A stretch of DNA of 40,679 bases from positions 1 through 40,679 of the forward strand of contig JAQSWF010000001.1 in assembly GCA_029266775.1 (NCBI GenBank), written 5' to 3'. The stretch comes from Pseudonocardia sp. GTDB lineage: Bacteria; Actinomycetota; Actinomycetes; Mycobacteriales; Pseudonocardiaceae. Of the stretch, positions 30,786-38,049 are shown in pieces (the stretch's first letter is position 1; each line of letters starts with the position of its first letter). Below the pieces are notes generated by a model, which saw nothing but the letters and a program-made list of their open reading frames with translations, was not told the origin of the DNA and did no database searches. The position numbers and the translations under genes were made by a program.

Positions 30786-30837
30786 CGCGGCCCCGCCGCA
30801 GTGCTCACCATCGCGGCACCGCCGCAGTGCTCACCAT
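30779..30837 (-). repeat. Three copies of a 26-bp start/stop junction unit creating two tandem 10-codon mini-ORFs (MVSTAAVPRW and MVSTAAGPRW)
   Basis: cat triplets at 30783, 30809 and 30835 exactly 26 bp apart; each ATGGTGA overlaps the preceding TGA. Confidence 0.9.
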
Positions 30838-32045
30838 CGCGGCACCGCCGCGGCGTGCGGGTCACCACCCAGCGCAGCGACGCCCAGCCAGTCCGCGCAC
30901 ACGTCCGACGTCGCCGGCTGCAGCGCCCCGCACCGCGCGTCCCGGAAGATCCGCTCGAGCGGGTGGCCGCGACGGGTGACCGACGTGCCGGCGGCCTCGA
31001 GCATGCTGGCCGCCACGTCCGCCGCCGTGTCTCCGGCCAGCAGCTTCGCTCGCCACACCCAGCGGTTGGTCTCCGCGCTGCCGGGGTCGGCGTCGACCCG
31101 CACGGCGGCCTCGTGCACGGCCAGTTCGGCCGCGGCGACGGCGGCGTCGGCGCGCCCGATGCGCGCGCGGGCGGCCGGGAGCCCGACGAGGTCACGCTGC
31201 TGCAGGTGGGCGACGGCGGCATCGACGGCCGAGCGGGCCACCCCCACGTACACCGCGGCGTAGGAGGCCACCAACCACTGCGGCATCACCTGCGCCAGCA
31301 GCAGTGCCAACCCCTCCAAGCCGCCCAGCAGCGCGTCGGCCGGAACCTCGACGTCGAGGTGCAGATCGTGGCTGCCTGTGGCGCGCATGCCGAGCGAGTC
31401 CCACGTCTCCTCCACCATGACGCCGGGACCCGCGGGCACGAGGAACTGCGACACCACCGGCGCGCCGTCCGCACCGAGCTCGGGGGCCCGCGCCGCGACG
31501 AGGTAGGCGTCGGCATGCCCGGCACCGGAGACGAACGCCTTGGCGCCGGTGATCCGATACCCGCGCGCGGTGCGCGTGTAGCAGGTTCGCACCTGCGACA
31601 GCCGGGAGCCGGCGCCGCGCTCGCTCGCGGCGACGGCGTAGAACGCTCCGTCGGCGGCGTCGACGAGGATGCGGTCCCGGGCGTCGAACCAGCTCTCCGG
31701 CGCGCCGAGCGCGCGGGCGAGGTCGTCCGGCGTGGCGGCCAAGGCGCCGGTGACGGAGGCGTGCATGTTGAACAGAAGCGCGGTCGCGGCGGCGCCGGTG
31801 GCGAGCTCCGTCGCCACCGCCGTGTAGCCGGCGAACCCGGCCTCGGCGCCGCCCAGCCGCGCGGGCACCATCAGCCCCAGCATCCGCGCTGCCCGCAGGT
31901 CCTCGACGTCCGCGGTCGGGAAGCGACCGGCGGCGTCGTGCTCCGCGGCGCGGTCAGCGAAGGCGGCCGCCAGCCCGCGTGCGGTCGCGAGGAGGGAGGT
32001 GGAGTCGGTCGGGCGGGTGGCCGTTGCGGGTGTCGGTGCCGTCAC
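30831..32045 (-). CDS. Acyl-CoA dehydrogenase-fold flavoprotein
   Basis: LGLMVPARLGGAEAGFAGYTAVATELATG, AASERGAGSRLSQVR, WDSLGMRATGSHDLHLD, HPLERIFRDARCGALQPATSDVCADWLG; GTG start at 32045 overlaps the methyltransferase stop. Confidence 0.87.
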   Translation of the reverse strand: MTAPTPATATRPTDSTSLLATARGLAAAFADRAAEHDAAGRFPTADVEDLRAARMLGLMVPARLGGAEAGFAGYTAVATELATGAAATALLFNMHASVTGALAATPDDLARALGAPESWFDARDRILVDAADGAFYAVAASERGAGSRLSQVRTCYTRTARGYRITGAKAFVSGAGHADAYLVAARAPELGADGAPVVSQFLVPAGPGVMVEETWDSLGMRATGSHDLHLDVEVPADALLGGLEGLALLLAQVMPQWLVASYAAVYVGVARSAVDAAVAHLQQRDLVGLPAARARIGRADAAVAAAELAVHEAAVRVDADPGSAETNRWVWRAKLLAGDTAADVAASMLEAAGTSVTRRGHPLERIFRDARCGALQPATSDVCADWLGVAALGGDPHAAAVPRW

Positions 32046-32824
32046 CGTCGGCGCCCCGCGCCCTGGAAGAGCACGGCAGTGGTCGGCACCGCCACCATCC
32101 GCACGGCGGACCGACGCCCGGCGCGCCACAGCAGCATGTCCAGCACGGACGGGCGGATACCCCACAGGCGCAGGTCCACGCCGTACCGGGCGCACTCGCG
32201 CACCAGCTCGGCGCGATTCACGAAGAGTGCCGGGTCGTGGATGCCGGGTGGCGGGCCGCCGGGGAGGCGCTCGGCCAGCGTCACCCCGAGGAGACGACCC
32301 AGCCGGGTCGCCGCGAGGGTGTCGAGCACCAGCAAGCCACCGGGACGCAGCAACCGGCAGGCCTCCCGGACGGCCCGGGGCAGGTCCGGCACGTGCTCGA
32401 GGATCTCCCCCGCGACGACGACATCCGCGCAGGCGTCACGCAGCGGAACGGCCAGGACGTCGCCGCGCACCGGCGCGACGCCGTGCGCCGCGGCCTGGGC
32501 CAGCGCCGACACCGTGAGGTCGACGCCGACGTGCCGGTAACCCTTGCCGGCGACGTGCGGAGCGAGCAGGCCCGCACCGCAGCCCAGGTCGACGAGGACA
32601 GCGCCCGGGCGAGTGGCGGAGGGGATCAGGGCGCCCCGAGCGGCGGCAACCCACTGCAGCATCGCGAAGGCCCCGCGTGGCGCCCACCAGTGCGCGGCCA
32701 GGTCGTCGTACTGAGCAAGATCGTTCGGCTGCCGTGCTCGACCGCGTGATGCGGGGGCGTCCGGGGGTCGCCGGACCGCGGACGGCCGGGCGCGTCGACC
32801 GTCAGGCAGCGAGGTGGTCTCCAC
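32042..32824 (-). CDS. SAM-dependent methyltransferase (UbiG-like)
   Basis: NDLAQYDDLAAHWWAPRGAFAMLQWVAAARG...AVLVDLGCGAGLLAPHVAGKGYRHVGVDLTVSALAQA; start assignment (GTG 32824) tentative. Confidence 0.85.
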   Translation of the reverse strand: METTSLPDGRRARPSAVRRPPDAPASRGRARQPNDLAQYDDLAAHWWAPRGAFAMLQWVAAARGALIPSATRPGAVLVDLGCGAGLLAPHVAGKGYRHVGVDLTVSALAQAAAHGVAPVRGDVLAVPLRDACADVVVAGEILEHVPDLPRAVREACRLLRPGGLLVLDTLAATRLGRLLGVTLAERLPGGPPPGIHDPALFVNRAELVRECARYGVDLRLWGIRPSVLDMLLWRAGRRSAVRMVAVPTTAVLFQGAGRRR

Positions 32825-33155
32825 ACTCGTCGCCGGCGGCGGACAGCGCCGCAGCCGTGGCGCGGTGGGCCGCAGCGAGGGCATCCGCGGTCGCTCGCAC
32901 ATCCGCCTGCGCGTCGGCCGGTGGCTGGAGGACGACGGGCTGCAGCGGGGAGCTCGCGGGCTGCAGAACGTCGCTGTCCGGCGCATCGTGCGACGGCACC
33001 GCCAGCCCGAGCACCGTGCCGACGGTCGCGACGACGACGCTCGCCGAGCGCGTGACCGTCGCCGGGCGTGCGATCCGTCGGTCCAGGCGGTGGCGTCCTC
33101 GCGGGGTCCCGTAACGACTCACGGCTCGGGCATACCCGGCACTTCGCGTCCTCAT
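32802..33155 (-). CDS. Small hypothetical protein with one hydrophobic segment, possible first gene of the PKS operon
   Basis: 117-aa ORF, hydrophobic stretch SASVVVATVGTVLGLAVP; overlaps the methyltransferase start by about 23 bp. Confidence 0.45.
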   Translation of the reverse strand: MRTRSAGYARAVSRYGTPRGRHRLDRRIARPATVTRSASVVVATVGTVLGLAVPSHDAPDSDVLQPASSPLQPVVLQPPADAQADVRATADALAAAHRATAAALSAAGDECGDHLAA

Positions 33156-33210
33156 TCGTCGATGCCGCTACGCCGTGCTCCGCTTCGGCGTTGATCTTTG
33201 AGAACGAGCG

Positions 33211-33375
33211 TCACTCTTCGTCGGCACCACCGGTTCCGGCGAGGTCCGCCGGGTCCGTAGTGCCCTGCGGGTCGTCCTCGACGCTCAGGTTGCCCATCGG
33301 CTCGTCGGTCGCGCTCGCGGCGGCGACATCCTGGTCGTCGCTGCCCGTGGTGCGCTCCGGCATCTGCTCCGACAT
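33211..33375 (-). CDS. Small acidic hypothetical protein (about 54 aa)
   Basis: MSEQMPERTTGSDDQDVAAASATDEPMGNLSVEDDPQGTTDPADLAGTGGADEE with AGGAGG-type RBS upstream of the ATG. Confidence 0.5.
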   Translation of the reverse strand: MSEQMPERTTGSDDQDVAAASATDEPMGNLSVEDDPQGTTDPADLAGTGGADEE

Positions 33376-33433
33376 CACGGCCTCCTTCTGCGGCCCACCG
33401 TCGGACCGCGTTCTCGCCCTGCTGGAAATCTTG

Positions 33434-34627
33434 TCAGCCGAGGCGCGGCTGCAGCAGCGTCTTGACCATTCCGTCCTGCTTCTTCTGGAACGTCGCGTAC
33501 GCCTCGGGGCCGGCCCCGAGCGGAAGGCGGTGGGTGGCGAAGTCGTCGACTCCCAGCGGGTCCGCGTCGGTGAGCAGCGGAAGGATGTCGGGCGACCAGC
33601 GGTGCACGTTCGCCTGCCCCATCCGCAGCTGCAGCTGCTTGTCGAAGATCTGCAGCATCGGCATCGGGTCCGCCATCCCGCCGTACACCCCGCTGAGCGA
33701 GATCGTCCCACCGCGGCGGACGATCTCGACTGCGGAGTACACGGCGCCGAGCCGATCCACGCCGGCGGTCTGCATGAGCCTGCTGGCCACGGCGTCCGGG
33801 AGCAGGCCCGTGATCTGCTGGGCCGCCTTGGCCACCGGGGAGCCGTGCGCCTCCAAGCCCACCGCGTCGATCACGGCGTCGGGCCCGCGGCCACCGGTCA
33901 GCCCGCGGACGACGTCGGCGAGGTCCTTGCCGTGCTGGCGGAGGTCGATGGTCTCGACGTCGTTCTTGCGTGCCCGCTCCAGACGGTCGGGTACCAGGTC
34001 AATCCCGATCACGGTCTCCACCCCGAGATGGCGCGCAATGCGCGTGCACATGTCGCCGATCGGGCCGAGGCCGAGCACGGCGAGCGAGCCTCCGGGCTTC
34101 ACGTCGGCGTAGGCGACCGCCTGCCACGACGTGGGGAGCACGTCGGAGAGGTAGACGAACCGGTCGTCCGGCGGCCCGTGCGGCACCTTGATCGGCAGCG
34201 TGTTGCCGAAGGGCACGCGCAGGTACTCGGCCTGCCCGCCGGGCACCTGCCCGTAGAGCTTGGTGTAGCCGAACAGCGACGCCCCGGTGCCGTACTCGTG
34301 GACCTGCGTGGTCTCGCACTGGCTGTGCAGGCCCTGGCCGCACATGACGCAGGTGCCGCAGGAGACGTTGAACGGCACGACCACCCGGTCGCCGACCTTC
34401 ACCTCGGTCACCCCGGGCCCTACCTCGGCGACGACCCCCATCGGCTCGTGCCCGAGGATGTCGCCCGGGTCGAGGAACGGGCCGAGCACTTCGTAGAGGT
34501 GCAGGTCCGAGCCGCACACCCCGGTGGAGGTGATCTCGACGATCACGTCTGTGGGGTTCTGAATTGTCGGGTCCGGCACGGTGTCGACGCGGACATCCCG
34601 CTTGCCGTGCCACGTGAGCGCTCTCAT
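33434..34627 (-). CDS. Zinc-dependent alcohol dehydrogenase (formaldehyde dehydrogenase-like MDR)
   Basis: CGSDLHLYEVLGPFLDPGDILGHEPMGVVAEVGPGV, VPFNVSCGTCVMCGQGLHSQC, LAVLGLGPIGDMCTRIARHLG. Confidence 0.92.
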   Translation of the reverse strand: MRALTWHGKRDVRVDTVPDPTIQNPTDVIVEITSTGVCGSDLHLYEVLGPFLDPGDILGHEPMGVVAEVGPGVTEVKVGDRVVVPFNVSCGTCVMCGQGLHSQCETTQVHEYGTGASLFGYTKLYGQVPGGQAEYLRVPFGNTLPIKVPHGPPDDRFVYLSDVLPTSWQAVAYADVKPGGSLAVLGLGPIGDMCTRIARHLGVETVIGIDLVPDRLERARKNDVETIDLRQHGKDLADVVRGLTGGRGPDAVIDAVGLEAHGSPVAKAAQQITGLLPDAVASRLMQTAGVDRLGAVYSAVEIVRRGGTISLSGVYGGMADPMPMLQIFDKQLQLRMGQANVHRWSPDILPLLTDADPLGVDDFATHRLPLGAGPEAYATFQKKQDGMVKTLLQPRLG

Positions 34628-34643
34628 CGCGATCCCTTCTTGA

Positions 34644-35435
34644 TCAGTCGCCCGAACCCGGCTCGGCCATCTGCCGGTGCATCGTGCCCTTCAGCGAGTC
34701 GGGCAGCACCTTGGCGGCCACGCCCTGCGCCTTGGTCCCGAGACCACCGGCGATGATCTTCTTCTCGCCGTTCATCAGCGCGTCGAAGCCCTGCTTGGCC
34801 ACCTGCTCGGCGCTGTCCTTGCTACTTGCGCCGACCTTGGTGTCGTCCATCTCGGCGCGGTGGAAGAAGTTCGTCTCGGTCGGACCGGGCATCAGCGAGG
34901 TGATCGTGACGCCGCTGTCCTTCAGCTCCTCCTGGAGCGCCTCGGCGAACGACTGCACGAACGACTTCGACGCGTTGTACACGGCCTGGAAGGTGCCCGG
35001 CATCGTCGAGGCGATCGACGAGGTGAAGAGCACCCGGCCCTCACCCCGCCCGGCCATGTCGCCCAGTACGAGCTTGGCCAGGTGCACCGTCGACGTGACG
35101 TTGACGTCGATGATCTCCTTCTCCTGGGCGAAGTCGATGTCGACGAAGCGCCCGCCCTGCCCCAGCCCGGCGTTCAACGCGGCCGCGGCGAGCGGACGTC
35201 CGGTGACGCCCACGGCCGCCCACAGGGCTTCGACGCCGTGTCCCGTGCGGAGGTCCGCCTGCACCTCGGAGACGGTCGCGCCGCTGGTGCGAAGCTGCTG
35301 GGCGGCGGACGCCAGCCCGACGTCTTCGGCGTTCACCACGAGGTCGAAGCCGTGCTCGGCGAACTGCCGGGCGAGCTCGAACCCGATACCGCTGGACGCG
35401 CCGGTGACGAGCGCGAGTGGCCTGCTGTCGGTCAT
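34644..35435 (-). CDS. Short-chain dehydrogenase/reductase (SDR)
   Basis: ALVTGASSGIGFELARQFAEHGFDLV; LFTSSIAS...YNASKSFVQSFAEAL (Ser-Tyr-Lys). Confidence 0.92.
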   Translation of the reverse strand: MTDSRPLALVTGASSGIGFELARQFAEHGFDLVVNAEDVGLASAAQQLRTSGATVSEVQADLRTGHGVEALWAAVGVTGRPLAAAALNAGLGQGGRFVDIDFAQEKEIIDVNVTSTVHLAKLVLGDMAGRGEGRVLFTSSIASTMPGTFQAVYNASKSFVQSFAEALQEELKDSGVTITSLMPGPTETNFFHRAEMDDTKVGASSKDSAEQVAKQGFDALMNGEKKIIAGGLGTKAQGVAAKVLPDSLKGTMHRQMAEPGSGD

Positions 35436-35517
35436 GGCGATGGCGTACCCCCCGCACCGGCGCCTATCCGCGGCTTATCGTGACGCTCAGCAGCCACCTG
35501 CCGGAAGGGAACCAACC

Positions 35518-36585
35518 GTGCTCGACCCGGCGACGCTCACCCTCGAGGTGCTGGACGCCGCCCGCCGCCGCAGCGGGCGGCTGCTGGCGAGCGCCGGGTT
35601 CGGCCCGCGTACGACGCCGTCCGAGGTCCAGGAGGTCGCGCCGGGCGTCCGGCTCCACTGCTACCCGGCGGCCGAGGGCGCCGGCCCGCCGGTGCTCCTG
35701 GTGCCGGCGCCGATCAAGCGAAGCTATCTGTGGGACCTCGAGCCCGAGATCAGCGTGGTCGCGCACGCCGCCCGCCGCGGTCTGCGCCCCCACCTCGTGG
35801 AGTGGACCGACGTCCCGCCCGACGATCCCGCCGACGGCCTCGACCACTACGCCGACACCCTGCTGCTCGCGTGCCTGGACGCCGTGACGCACCGGACCGG
35901 CGCGCGGCAGGTCGCGGTCGCGGGGCACTCGCTCGGCGGCACGCTCGCCGCGCTGTTCGCCGCCCGGCGACCCGACCGGGTCGCGGCGCTGGCCGTGCTC
36001 GAAGCCCCGCTGCGGTTCGGCGCCGACGCCGGATCGTTCACGCCGTTCATCGCCGCGACTCCGGCCGCAGCGCTCGCGCATCTTGCCCGCGGCGGGGTCC
36101 CCGGGTCGTTCCTCGACGTGGTGAGCGCGACCGCCGACCCGCGCGAGTTCGTCGTCGAACCCCGGCTCGACCTGATGCGCAGCGCCTCCGACGCGACCGC
36201 TCTGCACACCCACCTGAGGGTGCTGCGCTGGGCGAGCGACGAGTTCCGGATGCCGGCAGCGCTGTTCCGCGACGTCGTCGAGCGGCTCTACCGGAACGAC
36301 GAGTTCGCCCGGGGCACCTTGCCCCTCACCGGCGCGGTGGTCGGGCCTTCTGCTCTGACGATGCCGCTCACCACGGTGTTCGCCCCGGGGTCGGCGGTGA
36401 TCCCGCCGAGCTCGGTCGTCCCGGTCCACGACGCGGCGGTCTCCGACGACCGGCTGCTGTTGGAGTACCACGGCGACGTCGGGGTGGCGCTGCAACACGT
36501 CGGCGTCCTCGTCGGCAGGAAGGCGCACCGCGACCTCTGGCCACGGATCCTCGACCGGCTGGCCCGGATCGGGGGCGGCGCGTGA
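35518..36585 (+). CDS. Alpha/beta hydrolase (PHA synthase/lipase-like)
   Basis: GPPVLLVPAPIKRSYLWDLEPEISVVAHAARRGLRPHLVEWTDVPPDDPADGLDHY...QVAVAGHSLGGTLAALFAARRPDRV. Confidence 0.83.
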   Translation: MLDPATLTLEVLDAARRRSGRLLASAGFGPRTTPSEVQEVAPGVRLHCYPAAEGAGPPVLLVPAPIKRSYLWDLEPEISVVAHAARRGLRPHLVEWTDVPPDDPADGLDHYADTLLLACLDAVTHRTGARQVAVAGHSLGGTLAALFAARRPDRVAALAVLEAPLRFGADAGSFTPFIAATPAAALAHLARGGVPGSFLDVVSATADPREFVVEPRLDLMRSASDATALHTHLRVLRWASDEFRMPAALFRDVVERLYRNDEFARGTLPLTGAVVGPSALTMPLTTVFAPGSAVIPPSSVVPVHDAAVSDDRLLLEYHGDVGVALQHVGVLVGRKAHRDLWPRILDRLARIGGGA

Positions 36586-36680
36586 CCCACCACGAGGCCG
36601 ACCGGAGCGACCTCCGCCCGGGCGCGCCGAATCTGCGCGCGCAGTGAGGTCGCCGTGCGCGTCATGCCGCGCGCAGCTCC

Positions 36681-37445
36681 TCATTTCGCGCGCGGCCCCG
36701 CAACTCGCGCCGACGAGCTCTCCTGCCCAGCGGCCCACTCCCGGCCGAGCAGCACGAACAGCGCCACGTGCACCGGGAGCGCGCCGTAGTGCATCAGCAT
36801 CCCCGCCTCCGGCATCGGCGCGACCCCCGGTGGCGGCGCCGCGTAGAGGAGAGTCGCCAGCACGTCGTGGGCCGCCACGGCCAGCACGAGCACGCCCGCG
36901 CGGACGGCGAGCCCGGGCCGGTGCGGTGCGGGGTCCGGGCCGACCAGGGAGAACGCGAACAGGTATCCGGCGAGCAGCATGTGCAGGTGCACCAGGGCCA
37001 GCAGCGGGGGCTGGGCGGCGGCCAGGGCGTAGAGGTCGGTCCGGTACAGCAGCCACAGCCCGCCGACGTCGGGCAGCGCCGCCACGGCCGGGTGGGTGAC
37101 GACGGCGACGGGGCGGCTGCGCAGCAGCCGGGCGAGGACGCGGGCCCGGCAGTGTGGGAGCGCCCGCAGTGCCAGCGTGACCGGCGCGGCCGACACGAGC
37201 AGCAGCGGGGCGAGCATGCCGAGCAGCAGGTGGCCGGCGACGTGCGCGCGCAGGTCGTGCGCCGCTCCCCCGACCGAGCCCAGCGGTCCCAGCAGGGCAG
37301 CCCCGACCGCCGCGACGCCGAGCAGCCAGCGCACGGTGCGCCCGGCCGGCCACCTCGGCACCCCGGACGCGACCACCAGGTACGCGACCGCCGCGGTCAG
37401 GACCAGCCCGGTCACCAGCAGCGGCGCGGAGCCGTGGTGGGTCAC
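36681..37445 (-). CDS. Cytochrome c oxidase assembly protein, CtaG/DUF1404-like
   Basis: Multi-TM; DLRAHVAGHLLLGMLAPLLLVSAAPVTLALRAL, LVHLHMLLAGYLFAFSLVGPDP, MHYGALPVHVALFVLLGREW. Confidence 0.8.
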   Translation of the reverse strand: MTHHGSAPLLVTGLVLTAAVAYLVVASGVPRWPAGRTVRWLLGVAAVGAALLGPLGSVGGAAHDLRAHVAGHLLLGMLAPLLLVSAAPVTLALRALPHCRARVLARLLRSRPVAVVTHPAVAALPDVGGLWLLYRTDLYALAAAQPPLLALVHLHMLLAGYLFAFSLVGPDPAPHRPGLAVRAGVLVLAVAAHDVLATLLYAAPPPGVAPMPEAGMLMHYGALPVHVALFVLLGREWAAGQESSSARVAGPRAK

Positions 37446-37914
37446 ACCGGCAGCCGCGCGGCGCGCTGGGTCGCGACCGTCAGCCCCACCCCGGCCACGA
37501 GCAGCGCCGCCGCGACCAGGTTCCAGATGGTGTCGTAGGGCGCGAGGTCGACGCCGTACCGGATCTGGTGCAGCCCGAACACCTTGTGCTGCACCACGCC
37601 GTCATAGAGCTGGAAGCCGCCGGCCCCGTCAGCCATCCCGCGAGGAACCGGCGTCCCCAGAACGACCGTTCCCGGCGCAGGTCGGACACGAGGAACAGCG
37701 AGGCGACGGTGGCGAACCAGCTGAAGGCGTGGAACAGACCGTCCGAGACGAGCCCGATGTCGCTGGACGCGCGATCGTAGAAGTGGTGCCAGTGCAGGAT
37801 CTGATGGAACACCGCCTCATCGACGAAGGCGGCCGTGCCCAGGCCGAGCAGGGCGCCCGCGGCCAGGTTGCGGCCGGTGCGCATCGCCTGGCCGGTGGTA
37901 GGTGCGGCCTTCAC
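37442..37914 (-). pseudogene. DUF2243 membrane protein, apparent single-base frameshift
   Basis: N-part GRNLAAGALLGLGTAAFVDEAVFHQILHWHHFYDR...RRFLAGWLT in one frame; C-part GAGGFQLYDGVVQHKVFGLHQIRYGVDLAPYDTIWNLVAA in the other; switch near 37632-37640. Confidence 0.8.
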
Positions 37915-37980
37915 CCGACCAGCCTGCCGCTACCCGCGGCCACGCGCGCGCTGGCGAACCGGCGCCGCGTACTCCCGCAC

Positions 37981-38033
37981 TTCGGAGCCGTACTGCTGTC
38001 CTGATTCGTGATGGACAGCACCATGGCTCCGAA
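37981..38033. terminator. Hairpin downstream of the GH13 gene, terminator-like
   Basis: ttcggagcc...tgctgtcc (37981-38001) pairs with ggacagca...ggctccgaa (38013-38033), 17 paired ends around a 4-nt internal mismatch block; no T tract. Confidence 0.5.
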
Positions 38034-38049
38034 TGCGGATCGGTCTGCC

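Noticed and set aside
29730-32540. 936-aa plus-strand ORF
   Set aside because: Antisense to the type III PKS, ACAD and methyltransferase genes; no family-like sequence
36591-36706. GC-rich repeated gcgcgcag segments between the hydrolase and CtaG-like genes, possibly another 22-bp-family array
   Set aside because: Only one GCGAGTTG-like anchor and no consistent 22-bp spacing; partly inside the CtaG C terminus. Too degenerate to claim
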